64,000 nt of DNA, taken from Actinernus sp. WN-2022 (lineage: Eukaryota; Cnidaria; Anthozoa; Actiniaria; Actinernidae). A program made the position numbers and the translations under genes. The notes below the pieces were generated by a model. The model searched no databases. It saw nothing but the letters and a program-made list of their open reading frames with translations, and was not told the DNA's origin. This document shows, in pieces, positions 34,106-42,226 of the stretch (its first letter is position 1; each line of letters starts with the position of its first letter). Location: positions 56,705,352 through 56,769,351 of the forward strand of contig JAOWCC010001634.1 in NCBI GenBank assembly GCA_030867875.1. Direction: 5' to 3'.

Positions 34106-35098
34106 ATGGATGAGCTAATCAGATTGTTTGGTCCTGGAATTTGTAGAAGCCTGAATATCAAACCACAAGTGGAACATATTAACGCCAGTGAAACATGTCC
34201 TGATTGTCTCTGCCCCTTTGAAATACAAGGAACGGAATTCGTATGTCCCACCTGTGGTCTTGTTTCCGAGGTCGAACCATGTGAAGAAACTAAGATCGAT
34301 ATTATTACTACTCGACTGCGTATAGTAGGTCCGGACGGGTTTAAGTATCAAAGTGATCTAGATCGCGCAAAACCAAAGCAAAGCGATGATGACATAGAAC
34401 TGAAACGACGAACGCTACTACAAGAACTACGAGCATACAACACTATTTACGAACAAAGTTATGATCTATCGTTCCCTATGAACGCGTTAGGAATCGTAGC
34501 CGACGCATTCACCCAAGTAATGAAAGTTTGTCTCAAGCGTAGCGATGCTAAGAAAAATATTTTAGCTGCTCTACTCTACCATGCATGCATACAATGTGGA
34601 TTCGTCCGATCTAAAAGTGAGGTTGCTCGCTTCATGCAACTAAGAAACGAAGGCATTCATAGTGGAGAGGTCTTCATACGTTCTCTGTGTGACGACGATA
34701 AGATTGATGTAGACTTGGATGCTGAGCGCATAGTTCCTCACATTGCAACGACTTTCCTACAACTAGATCTTGTAGTAGTACCTAGGGACGTTCAACAAAT
34801 AGTCCACGAGGTCGTTACTACGGCAATGGAAAACAATATAGGCCCAAAATCAATGCTTAAGACGAAAGTCGTTGGAGCAAGTTACGAGGTGCTACGTCGC
34901 TCCGGATCGGCTATGTCTTTTAAGGATGTCGTTAAGCGATGTGGCATATTTGGAAATGCGGTCAAGCGTTTTGTCAAGGAGTTGTCTTCTTACCATTCCC
35001 ACTTCGAACCAATCTACACTAGACATAGGCTAACTAGCAGTAGGACTTGGCAAAGTGAAAGTGAGAACCATGTTCGTTCCTTTCATAGGAAACGTTGA
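34106..35098 (+). CDS. TFIIB-like transcription initiation factor (Polinton A)
   Basis: 330 aa. An N-terminal zinc ribbon with C31, C34, C47 and C50 (ETCPDC, FVCPTCGLVSE) is the TFIIB/archaeal TFB signature. A helical region around residues 105-300 fits cyclin-like folds: KKNILAALLYHACIQCGFVR is a typical first cyclin repeat segment, and SMSFKDVVKRCGI resembles the second. TFIIB bridges TATA-bound factor and RNA polymerase II, so this protein could direct host polymerase to the element promoters. TFIIB-like proteins are standard in large nucleocytoplasmic DNA viruses but not in the Polinton core set. It ends 3 bp before the convergent gene. The last 15 codons are absent in copy B because of an earlier stop. 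Confidence 0.75.
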   Translation: MDELIRLFGPGICRSLNIKPQVEHINASETCPDCLCPFEIQGTEFVCPTCGLVSEVEPCEETKIDIITTRLRIVGPDGFKYQSDLDRAKPKQSDDDIELKRRTLLQELRAYNTIYEQSYDLSFPMNALGIVADAFTQVMKVCLKRSDAKKNILAALLYHACIQCGFVRSKSEVARFMQLRNEGIHSGEVFIRSLCDDDKIDVDLDAERIVPHIATTFLQLDLVVVPRDVQQIVHEVVTTAMENNIGPKSMLKTKVVGASYEVLRRSGSAMSFKDVVKRCGIFGNAVKRFVKELSSYHSHFEPIYTRHRLTSSRTWQSESENHVRSFHRKR

Positions 35099-35101
35099 TT
35101 C

Positions 35102-35713
35102 TTACATTCCAAGTTTTTCTCGCATTTCCTTTTGCACTTCTTGCTTGAGTTCGGCTCGAACCCGATCCGGACTTTTTTCACCTATGGAAGCCTTGCGACG
35201 AATTTCAGATCTCATGATCTCATACTTATTCGCTTCAGCGAGGATGAGACTGTATTCGGAGTCGGATATGTTTTCATCTCGTAAGGCCTTCGATACTAGA
35301 TCGTGAATCGTATTGATTTTCGCCTTTGCCAACATAGTTGTCTTTTCATGCTTAGAAACCTTCATTCCTAACTTCTTAGCTCCAAGGGTCGTAGATGCTG
35401 AAATTAATCCACATAGTCCACCAATAACTCCAAGTGGTAGACCAATCACTATTCCAACCCCAGTCAACGCTGCGCCCAATCCAGATCCAGATAAGATCAC
35501 AGATAGACCTCCAGTTACCACTGCGATGCCATGAACTATTCCTTGAGAACGTGCATATTTCTTGCGCACACCTTCGTAGTGCCTTTCTTGAACTTCTATG
35601 TCCGAAAGCGTGTCTCGGATCGTTTGCAGTCTAAAGTTCTTTCCAGTGTCGTTAGCGATCTGCGGATAGATACTTGGTGCTGATGGAAACGGTTGAATCG
35701 AGTCGCCTTCCAT
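35102..35713 (-). CDS. Glycine-rich membrane protein (Polinton A)
   Basis: 203 aa. A basic, helical N-terminus (residues 25-55) leads to a long hydrophobic Gly/Ala-rich stretch (about 58-112: GIAVVTGGLSVILSG, LTGVGIVIGLPLGVIGGLCG) able to form two membrane helices or a glycine zipper. A charged helical C-terminus follows. The glycine-rich hairpin recalls pore-type or apolipoprotein-L-like membrane insertions. From memory, similar proteins occur in Polintons of aquatic invertebrates; unverified. A role in the virion, entry or membrane is possible. The start is preceded by CATATAGCTT and GTACGTTATAC on the plus strand, and 19 bp separate it from the next gene. It is nearly identical in copy B. 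Confidence 0.65.
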   Translation of the reverse strand: MEGDSIQPFPSAPSIYPQIANDTGKNFRLQTIRDTLSDIEVQERHYEGVRKKYARSQGIVHGIAVVTGGLSVILSGSGLGAALTGVGIVIGLPLGVIGGLCGLISASTTLGAKKLGMKVSKHEKTTMLAKAKINTIHDLVSKALRDENISDSEYSLILAEANKYEIMRSEIRRKASIGEKSPDRVRAELKQEVQKEMREKLGM

Positions 35714-35732
35714 TGTACGTTATACATATAGC

Positions 35733-36407
35733 TTACTCAAGCTTCAACACGTATCGTATCGGGCGACCACGGAAGTCTACCACGTTGCCTTTCTCATCAC
35801 GAATCGTAAGGCGAAGGCTGCTTTGCATTGTCCCTGGAGCTCGAGTGGTTGTTGGGAGTAGAGAGGCGTATGTCGATTTTGCGAATCTTTCACCTCGGAT
35901 CTCTATTGTGGCTAGGACTTGTGATCGTTTTCCATCTCGAATTGAAAAGCTGGAATCCACCACATCGCAGTGGACATACACTGTTTCGATATCTTTGAGC
36001 ACCAGTTCATGAATACCTTTTAGTACTATCAGCTCGCCGTTATCCCTCGCATCTTTATTACATTCGATGCCCAACAGCGTGCAGAGATTTTCACTTAATT
36101 GGATTGGTTTCTTGACTTCTAGGGTCCAAGCCTCTGTAGGTACAGGTTTCGCGAATTTCACAATGCCAGCATCAATTGCAGGTTTAAAGTATGGTTGGAT
36201 GCTTGCCATATCGTGATGCCCCATAGCGATATTGTATGGGAACCCCACACCTTCTTTATTCCACCACGAGAACGAAGCCTTCGTTTCTAGGTTCCACCAA
36301 CTGTTCTCAAAAGTGACCTCAACTAGCGAAATATTATTGATAAGAATTGGATCGTCGAAGTAGACAGTATGGTCGGCCAATGTTGTGGTGATATATAAGA
36401 GAACCAT
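35733..36407 (-). CDS. Capsid- or spike-type beta-rich protein, penton candidate (Polinton A)
   Basis: 224 aa from the ATG at 36407; an upstream in-frame ATG would overlap the promoter and is less likely. The protein is strand-rich without membrane segments. Conserved ends are HTVYFDDPILI near residue 12 and LRLTIxDEKGN, DFRGRPIRYVLKLE at the C-terminus. That C-terminal pattern suits a viral jelly-roll, so a penton (minor capsid) or receptor-binding role is proposed. The middle is very different from copy B although the length is identical and neighbours are about 95% identical. It is transcribed divergently from the 564-aa gene across 43 bp. Confidence 0.5.
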   Translation of the reverse strand: MVLLYITTTLADHTVYFDDPILINNISLVEVTFENSWWNLETKASFSWWNKEGVGFPYNIAMGHHDMASIQPYFKPAIDAGIVKFAKPVPTEAWTLEVKKPIQLSENLCTLLGIECNKDARDNGELIVLKGIHELVLKDIETVYVHCDVVDSSFSIRDGKRSQVLATIEIRGERFAKSTYASLLPTTTRAPGTMQSSLRLTIRDEKGNVVDFRGRPIRYVLKLE

Positions 36408-36450
36408 CTTATGTGTTGAAGGTATAACTATATATACGTATAGCTTCAAC
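36408..36450. promoter_or_regulatory. Short bidirectional promoter 1, Polinton A
   Basis: 43 bp separate two ATGs facing away from each other. GTTGAAGGTATAACTATA on one side and ACGTATAGCTTCAAC on the other make it partly symmetrical. CTTCAAC abuts the ATG of the rightward gene. Confidence 0.65.
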
Positions 36451-38145
36451 ATGAGGAGGTCCGGAGGTCTTTTCAGTTACCATTACGAAGGGAAAGACGA
36501 AGAGGAAGAGGTCCCAACGCCGAATGCTAACATACGGTCAAAGGCTGAGAATCGAGCTAGGAGAGAGAAGCAAGCTCGGATAGATAGGGAAGATGCGGAA
36601 AGTAGAGAGGTCGCAACGTTGAATGCAAATCTATTAGCGAAGTTCAAGAAGAAATACCCACATGCAGATCTTCACAAGTTCTATGTCTCTACGGAAATAA
36701 ATGGTCCAAACAAATATTCGACGAGTATTTGGTTTCGAGATGGAGATTCTAGCTATGTCGTTTACGGCGATGATGTCTCCAAGCTACCTGCAGTCACTCA
36801 AGGACGCATCGATAATGCGTTGTGGGATATGCATAAAGGTTTCCCATCTACGTTGATCCTAGACAATAGTGCAAAATATCCTATTACAGCAGTTCCTTCT
36901 ACTGGACCGGCACAAGATATCGATCTCACTAATCTATGGATATATGGCACCCCAAAGGATAGGTTCGAAGCAGGCGTTCCAAATATATTCAAGGAGACCG
37001 TCGTAAAGCATATGACAGCAAATGAGTCCTACCATTGGTTACATGGTCCGGATTTCAAATACTGGCCTCAACAATTGAATTTTGCAACGTGGTGTGCGAC
37101 TTCTGGATGTGGAGTGTCATTGTTTGATCCTATTTTCAAAACGTATCCACCAGTCGTTCAGGGGTTCCTACGATTCCATGTTTATTTCACGATACGAAGA
37201 ATTCTACGTGAACTTGGTGGTACTCATGGAGTTCCTTTACCTGGTAACTCTCATTTCAAGCAAATGGATAACCCCTATAACAAATCAGCTCTTAAGAAAT
37301 TGTGCAGCGAATTTGGTATATCTCGAACACCAGATTTCCGCTGGCATGGAGGTAGGAATAATGGACTAGGAGATATATTCCTTTTGTACCCAGGTTGGAG
37401 AGGATACGTAAACGTCCATGGAGACCGAAGCTATGACAAAGGTGCAACCACATGGCCTCAGAAACATAACTTATTTGCAGACCAAGGCGGTAAGGAGGAT
37501 CAGGGCAATCTTGTGGCCTTCATTAGGAACGATGAACATGAAGGAAAGCAATACAATTGGTTTACACCACCAATCGGAAAGGGTTTGACAGATGTTGGAT
37601 TAGGTAGATTGGATAGATCTGTCGAGGCTTTTGGATATTGCATGCTTGGTGCTCAAGCCGACTTGAACGAATCCATCATAGGTGTAGATAGCCATAACGT
37701 CAAGGAAAAGTTCAAGAGCTTAGTCGAAGGCGCTATTCTCGAAAACGATTTAGTGGTGAGCTACAATAACTATCTTACTGCTGTAACGAGGACGCATAAG
37801 AGGCTCGATCTAGCAATAGCTCCAGGTGTGCGATTATTGCCAAGCAATCTAGTGTACTATCTTAGTGAGAAAGATGGCTATAAGAATCCAATCCCGAAAG
37901 CTACGAAAGATATGGTGCTAGGCACTAACGACATCAATGCAGAAGGCAAAGGACACCTACCTCTTCCTATGAAAGGACCACCAGATAAGAAATTGGTGCC
38001 GCATCTCGAGAAACGAGTTCCTGTACCAAAGGCTGTCACGCACAAGAAACAAGATCCCGTACAAAAGGCTGCCCCACAACATGAAATTAATCTCGCAGTG
38101 ACATCCATTGCCGCAGCTGGAATTGCATGGATGTTGTTTCGTTAA
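36451..38145 (+). CDS. Conserved 564-aa protein with C-terminal anchor (Polinton A)
   Basis: Start MRRSGGLFSYHYEG. A charged, disordered N-terminus (to about 55) is followed by a large globular part with the conserved block PQQLNFATWCATSGCGVSLF near 210-230, then HVYFTIRRILRELGG, FRWHGGRNNGLGD, YNWFTPPIGKGLTDVGLGRL and a helical C-terminal third. The protein ends in Lys/Pro repeats and one hydrophobic segment (INLAVTSIAAAGIAWMLF) with a terminal Arg. I recall the LNFAxWCATxGCG block from uncharacterised proteins of marine invertebrates that look Polinton-derived; function unknown. A virion surface or tail-anchored membrane role is possible. The invariant Cys and His might be catalytic, but no protease fold is recognised. 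Copy B differs by in-frame indels. Confidence 0.6.
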   Translation: MRRSGGLFSYHYEGKDEEEEVPTPNANIRSKAENRARREKQARIDREDAESREVATLNANLLAKFKKKYPHADLHKFYVSTEINGPNKYSTSIWFRDGDSSYVVYGDDVSKLPAVTQGRIDNALWDMHKGFPSTLILDNSAKYPITAVPSTGPAQDIDLTNLWIYGTPKDRFEAGVPNIFKETVVKHMTANESYHWLHGPDFKYWPQQLNFATWCATSGCGVSLFDPIFKTYPPVVQGFLRFHVYFTIRRILRELGGTHGVPLPGNSHFKQMDNPYNKSALKKLCSEFGISRTPDFRWHGGRNNGLGDIFLLYPGWRGYVNVHGDRSYDKGATTWPQKHNLFADQGGKEDQGNLVAFIRNDEHEGKQYNWFTPPIGKGLTDVGLGRLDRSVEAFGYCMLGAQADLNESIIGVDSHNVKEKFKSLVEGAILENDLVVSYNNYLTAVTRTHKRLDLAIAPGVRLLPSNLVYYLSEKDGYKNPIPKATKDMVLGTNDINAEGKGHLPLPMKGPPDKKLVPHLEKRVPVPKAVTHKKQDPVQKAAPQHEINLAVTSIAAAGIAWMLFR

Positions 38146-39236
38146 CGTCGTTTGTATTGCTCTATCGTGATCACCACTATTGCTACGATGAATAACCAAA
38201 CGTTCTGTGCTAGTACTCCCAGAGCTTTACCAGCCATAGTAAATATGAAACTCGCAATCGATCCAATCATTCCAGGTAGGATCTGTCCAAGTTTCTTTCC
38301 CATTTCTTTCAACAACCCCCCAGTCGTTTGCAATCCCTTCTTTACTGCATCTGCTGCTTTATCAATACCAGTCTTTATTGGTTTTGGTATGGATTTCGAC
38401 AACAGGGAAACTATCGTACTAACGATAGCGCCAATAGAAGTTACCACTGCAAGAACAGTCATTCCATGCTTTCTAAAAATGTATTTGATCCTTTCACGTA
38501 GCGACATACGTTCTAGTATGGCTCCCTCTTGACGTTCGAGTAATTCTATTTCGTTATGGATGTGTACTTTCTCTTTCTTAGCCGCTTCCTTCTGATCCTC
38601 AGTTGACGTTAGGTCTTGAAGTATGCTATCTTCTACTTTGAGATGTTCGGCGGCCTTTTCTTGACCTTGGAGGACTTGGTCTTCTCTTTCTGCATCTGTA
38701 GGACCTAGGGCAAATTTGAGATCTTTACCCATACTTTGATATCTTTCACCCTTCACTGTGGTCAAAGGTATGGGCTTCTCTTTACTTCCAAGTACGTGAA
38801 GATAGATTCTAGCCAGTTCCTTATTGGCCTCCCATATTCCAGTTATCTCAATGAATCCTCCACGAATCCCTACATCCACATAGTGTTTCCATACAGTATC
38901 GAATAGCATTTGTTTCATTTCATCCGATGTGCCTGTTTTGAAGACTACGTGGCGATCGCTAAATTTCGGATGTTTGATTCTATCCTCATCCTCCGCAACG
39001 AGTTCGTCGAAGTAATCGTTATCTTCTACGGTAAACGAGGTTTCCCGATTCTTTGGTCGAGCACCTTCCTTGGCGAAGTCGCGTCTAGTTTTCAGGTTTA
39101 ATGATTCACTCGGATCCACATTCGTAGAGTCTGACGCCAATTTCCGTGCTTCTTCATTGACAGTATCATCGTTGTCGTAGTCTCTTCCTCTTTCAGCTTC
39201 ATCAGTTCTTTCATCATACCTACCCTCAGAGGCCAT
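38142..39236 (-). CDS. Membrane protein with acidic N-terminus and C-terminal hydrophobic block (Polinton A)
   Basis: 364 aa from MASEGRYDERTDEAERG. About 100 acidic, disordered residues precede a small folded part (YLHVLGSKEKPIPLTT). A coiled coil follows around 190-260, then hydrophobic segments (MTVLAVVTSIGAIVSTIVSLL; amphipathic GLLKEMGKKLGQILPGMIGS; IASFIFTMAGKALGVL; VWLFIVAIVVITI) and a basic tail. The overlap with the convergent 564-aa gene is 4 bp. It shares a 34-bp divergent promoter with the capsid gene, suggesting a late virion component, perhaps one that acts on membranes. The family is known to me only as uncharacterised Polinton-associated proteins. The copy in Polinton B has a premature stop. 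Confidence 0.6.
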   Translation of the reverse strand: MASEGRYDERTDEAERGRDYDNDDTVNEEARKLASDSTNVDPSESLNLKTRRDFAKEGARPKNRETSFTVEDNDYFDELVAEDEDRIKHPKFSDRHVVFKTGTSDEMKQMLFDTVWKHYVDVGIRGGFIEITGIWEANKELARIYLHVLGSKEKPIPLTTVKGERYQSMGKDLKFALGPTDAEREDQVLQGQEKAAEHLKVEDSILQDLTSTEDQKEAAKKEKVHIHNEIELLERQEGAILERMSLRERIKYIFRKHGMTVLAVVTSIGAIVSTIVSLLSKSIPKPIKTGIDKAADAVKKGLQTTGGLLKEMGKKLGQILPGMIGSIASFIFTMAGKALGVLAQNVWLFIVAIVVITIEQYKRR

Positions 39237-39270
39237 GTTAAACATATCTACATATATAGTTATATTCAAC
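39237..39270. promoter_or_regulatory. Short bidirectional promoter 2, Polinton A
   Basis: 34 bp between divergent ATGs: GTTAAAC, CATATATAGTTATA and TTCAAC. TTCAAC abuts the ATG of the capsid gene. Layout matches promoter 1. Confidence 0.7.
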
Positions 39271-40506
39271 ATGATCTCGTTAACATTGGATCCCACACAA
39301 GTACGAAGAGAGCCTCATGCACTCAAGGCTCCACGAGACTTGTATAGGAAAACTTTCACTCGATCATCTGCCAATCCAGGTGAGACTCTATACGTAGAAG
39401 TTCCAAAGCTAGCAGAAGATGTAGTACTAGTACCTGGTAGCTTAGCGCTATTGGGCGACATCGTACTATCTGGTGGACATGTGAATAACAGAGTCGTTTC
39501 GAACGTTGGACGCTGTTTGGTCATGCGTAGAATCTGTAGGATGGGAGCTGAAACAGTAGAAGACCTTGTCAGGCCAGACCTCCTACAAACATACTCCGAT
39601 GTATACCTATCTACTCAGGAGAGAGAGTCTAGAATACAACAAGGCATTCAATCAGAGAACTTGAATAAGCTACGATCGAAAGCTGGTGACGCAAGTACTT
39701 CATCTGCTGCAGACAACGCGCTCCTAACTGCATGTGGTTCTAAGTATAGGATTCCCTTAGATGTTGACATTCTGACACAACATGGAGTTCTATATCCACA
39801 TGCCTTAGAAAGTACCATTACGTTCGAGTTAACTCTAGCGTCTGCCAACGAGGTTGTAATTGGATCGGATACGACGAAGATAGGTACGTACCAACTTACC
39901 AACCTCCAACTAGAATACGAAGCAATCAGGAACGAAACGCTGGCTAGTAGTGCACTTCACAAATATGAAATAGGTACTGCATTCCTATACAACTACGCTG
40001 TTCACTTCAAAACAGTAGATATCGCTAAAACGTCCGATACTTTGATATCTCAAAACATCAATGTTCCACGACGATCCTTTGCTGGACTGCTTCTACTATT
40101 CATAGATCCACCTACCATTGGCACGCGAGATAGTGAAGCATTCTCGAATCCAGATATCTTAAAGGTAGAAGTAGATGTCAATGGGATTCCCAACAGACTC
40201 TTTCCAAGCGGCATGCTTCCCCTAGATTTCTGGGAGGCTGCAAGAAGCTGGTTTGGCACACCCAATACTTCTATGACTCCAAAGAAGTTCTTTGAAAATA
40301 GATTCTCTATTCTAATCGATTGTCGCACAGCAAAAGATTCCACCGTTCATGGTGATGGCTTGGCACAAACCGGTAGTGGAAAGGACATCGACATTCGCAT
40401 ACATAGAACTGCAAAGGGAAGTGGAAATGTGAAAATGCACATCTATGTCCTTGCGGATGCTCAGGTCACGATATTGAACAGATCTCTGCAAAGTATATTA
40501 TACTGA
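39271..40506 (+). CDS. Major capsid protein candidate, double jelly-roll type (Polinton A)
   Basis: 411 aa from MISLTLDPTQ. It is rich in beta strands, with an N-terminal block of strands (GETLYVEVPKL, VLVPGSLALLGDIVLSGG) and a second half built alike (YRIPLDVDILTQHGVLYPHA, TITFELTLA, NVKMHIYVLADAQVTIL). Length, lack of membrane segments, position directly before the packaging ATPase and the PLDVDILTQHG.YP motif fit the major capsid proteins described for Polintons, which are double jelly-rolls. It would form the icosahedral shell. The stop overlaps the ATPase ATG (TGATG). It is about 97% identical in copy B. Sequence alone cannot prove the fold. Confidence 0.65.
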   Translation: MISLTLDPTQVRREPHALKAPRDLYRKTFTRSSANPGETLYVEVPKLAEDVVLVPGSLALLGDIVLSGGHVNNRVVSNVGRCLVMRRICRMGAETVEDLVRPDLLQTYSDVYLSTQERESRIQQGIQSENLNKLRSKAGDASTSSAADNALLTACGSKYRIPLDVDILTQHGVLYPHALESTITFELTLASANEVVIGSDTTKIGTYQLTNLQLEYEAIRNETLASSALHKYEIGTAFLYNYAVHFKTVDIAKTSDTLISQNINVPRRSFAGLLLLFIDPPTIGTRDSEAFSNPDILKVEVDVNGIPNRLFPSGMLPLDFWEAARSWFGTPNTSMTPKKFFENRFSILIDCRTAKDSTVHGDGLAQTGSGKDIDIRIHRTAKGSGNVKMHIYVLADAQVTILNRSLQSILY

Positions 40507-41129
40507 TGGATTCTCTCGTAGAGCACGTGCCGTTCAACGCACTCATAGTCGGTCCGACGAATTGTGGGAAGACTGCGTTTCTCATAGAACAACTTCGTGG
40601 ATCATTTCGTGGTAAGTTCGATTACATAGTACTGATTTGTCCTACGTATGCCCACAACAAAACTTATCGTGGATTTGCAAATCGAGATCCTCGTTTCTTC
40701 GTCATGTCACCACCGCAGGATGCCATCGATGCTACTTTGAGTATTTGCACAACATTTTGGTCAGGTACCAATACTCTATTGATTCTCGATGATTGCGCCG
40801 CATCGAAGGACGTCAAGAAACGAACTGACAAGCTAGTGGACTTAGCCTTTTCTGCACGACATATAGGGATTTCCGTTTGGGTGCTGTCCCAACAACTAAC
40901 GAGCATATGTAAACCCTTCCGTGAGAACGTAGCTATCGTAGTAGCATTCCATACAGCATCGGCCGTAGATGGTAAAAGGATATTTGAGGATTATGGAGGC
41001 TCGCAAGAATGTAAAGAGTTACGAATGATACTTGGATCCCATAAGTTCGCTCGCATGTGCTTCTGTCTCCGCCATCCTTTCGAGGTAGTGTTAGAGCTCC
41101 CAGCACCTACAACATATTATCATGGATAA
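40506..41129 (+). CDS. FtsK/HerA-type packaging ATPase (Polinton A)
   Basis: 207 aa. Walker A GPTNCGKTAFL (residues 16-26) and Walker B TLLILDDCA (about 94-102) are clear, followed by SARHIGISVWVLSQQLTSI, matching the sensor/arginine region of poxvirus A32-type ATPases. It would pump element DNA into capsids. Translation may be coupled to the capsid gene through the TGATG junction. Its end overlaps the next gene by 8 bp. About 97% identical to copy B. Confidence 0.85.
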   Translation: MDSLVEHVPFNALIVGPTNCGKTAFLIEQLRGSFRGKFDYIVLICPTYAHNKTYRGFANRDPRFFVMSPPQDAIDATLSICTTFWSGTNTLLILDDCAASKDVKKRTDKLVDLAFSARHIGISVWVLSQQLTSICKPFRENVAIVVAFHTASAVDGKRIFEDYGGSQECKELRMILGSHKFARMCFCLRHPFEVVLELPAPTTYYHG

Positions 41130-41667
41130 AGAAGTACTCGAGATATTCGGTGAGGATGTAACAGGCCCACCACCAACCAACCTAGACGTTACGTCGGACA
41201 ATCGCGAATCACTTTCGATCTTAGCCGCAACAGGCGTAACGAAAGAATACTTAGGTAAGAACTTTTCTCTAGGAGACATCTCTAGACTTCCTGAGAAAGA
41301 AATAGACAAGTTGTATAGGAGGTATCAGGCCGTCCTAGCTCAGCAAGTAACGAAAGGCTTAGTCGACGGCGTGACGCGTCTAGCTACCCGCCTAGTTGCC
41401 TACCTAGTACCAATAGATTCTCAAGAAGCCCTAATCAAGGACCTACAAGAAGACCCTCTAGTCCGCAACGAAATCAGTGCTGCGACTGGCCTACTATCGC
41501 TCAAAGCAGGTCGCCTTGTAGCTCTAGCTAGCGTCCTATTCCACATATCTGGTCACGTAGTCATTCCTGGAACAACTGTTGAACCTCCACATATACCTAC
41601 TATATTGAATCAAGATGGAAGAAGCGGACCAGATAACTGCGAATCCTCCGACGACTGCACCAACTAA
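41122..41667 (+). CDS. Conserved 181-aa protein of the capsid block (Polinton A)
   Basis: It is mostly helical and strand-mixed with no membrane segment of clear strength. Notable parts are TGVTKEYLGKNFSLGDISRLPE, cut here to the core YLGKNFSLGDIS, then EKEIDKLYRRYQAVLA and VDGVTRLATRLVAYLVPIDS, and an acidic Asp/Asn-rich tail. It starts inside the ATPase frame (8-bp overlap) and its tail overlaps the next gene by 53 bp. From memory it belongs to a small Polinton-associated family without known function. Position suggests a virion or assembly protein. Confidence 0.6.
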   Translation: MDKEVLEIFGEDVTGPPPTNLDVTSDNRESLSILAATGVTKEYLGKNFSLGDISRLPEKEIDKLYRRYQAVLAQQVTKGLVDGVTRLATRLVAYLVPIDSQEALIKDLQEDPLVRNEISAATGLLSLKAGRLVALASVLFHISGHVVIPGTTVEPPHIPTILNQDGRSGPDNCESSDDCTN

Positions 41668-41962
41668 GATAAAAAACCCAAAGCGCGTCGCAGCTGGAAA
41701 AGCACTAGCGTTAAGCAACAAACTCGCTAAAGAAGCTCAAAAGAGAGAGTTGATGCGCGAAAGCGAATCATGTAAAGAAGTCGACGTAGAGAAAGGTCGG
41801 TTCGAAAGCCTGACTATCCTCGCAGTCATTGGTACTGGCGCTACATTGTTTGGCACGTACTTTGCGTACAAGAAGTATGTAGATGGTAATAAGCGTGTTG
41901 CCACCGTTAGCACGACACAACCTGCAGCTCCGGCAAAGCCAACGGCACTAGACATGGAGTAA
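41615..41962 (+). CDS. Small basic protein with one membrane segment (Polinton A)
   Basis: 115 aa. A basic N-terminal half (KIKNPKRVAAGKALALSNKL, KEAQKREL) is followed by a hydrophobic segment (LTILAVIGTGATLFGTYFAY, about 67-86) and a Pro/Ala-rich tail. It begins 53 bp before the end of the 181-aa gene in another frame. It may be a minor virion membrane or DNA-associated protein. Family not recognised beyond Polintons. Confidence 0.6.
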   Translation: MEEADQITANPPTTAPTKIKNPKRVAAGKALALSNKLAKEAQKRELMRESESCKEVDVEKGRFESLTILAVIGTGATLFGTYFAYKKYVDGNKRVATVSTTQPAAPAKPTALDME

Positions 41963-41999
41963 CACTTAAAGACTCGAGATCATAGTAGTATATATCTAG
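41963..41999 (+). promoter_or_regulatory. Promoter candidate before the 74-aa gene
   Basis: TAGTAGTATATATCTAG directly precedes the ATG. Copy B has ACTTATATATGTCGAG at the same place. Confidence 0.45.
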
Positions 42000-42224
42000 A
42001 TGGAGAAGGAATTGACGAAGACGGCAACCGATGCAGTCAAAATCGTTGGACTCGCTGCTGGTATTGGGTGGATCGTAAAAAAGACTACCAAGGAATCTAT
42101 GCTTAGTGATCCTTCTTCTTCCCTAGCGAATTACGCAAAGTGGACTGCCGTGATACTTGGTAGCTTATACGCAAAGGAATATCTTGAGAAACAACTTGAG
42201 AAAGAAAAAGAAAAGACCAAATAA
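42000..42224 (+). CDS. Small membrane protein, 74 aa (Polinton A)
   Basis: Two hydrophobic segments (AVKIVGLAAGIGWIV and YAKWTAVILGSLYA) are separated by a polar loop, with a Lys/Glu-rich helical tail. Function unknown. The next gene begins 2 bp after its stop. In copy B the tail is replaced (EKQKIIP) and the stop overlaps the next ATG. Confidence 0.55.
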   Translation: MEKELTKTATDAVKIVGLAAGIGWIVKKTTKESMLSDPSSSLANYAKWTAVILGSLYAKEYLEKQLEKEKEKTK

Positions 42225-42226
42225 TA

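Noticed and set aside
39271..40506. Retroviral or adenoviral origin of the capsid candidate
   Set aside because: Gene neighbourhood (packaging ATPase, protein-primed polymerase, rve integrase, AG...CT ends) is that of a Polinton.
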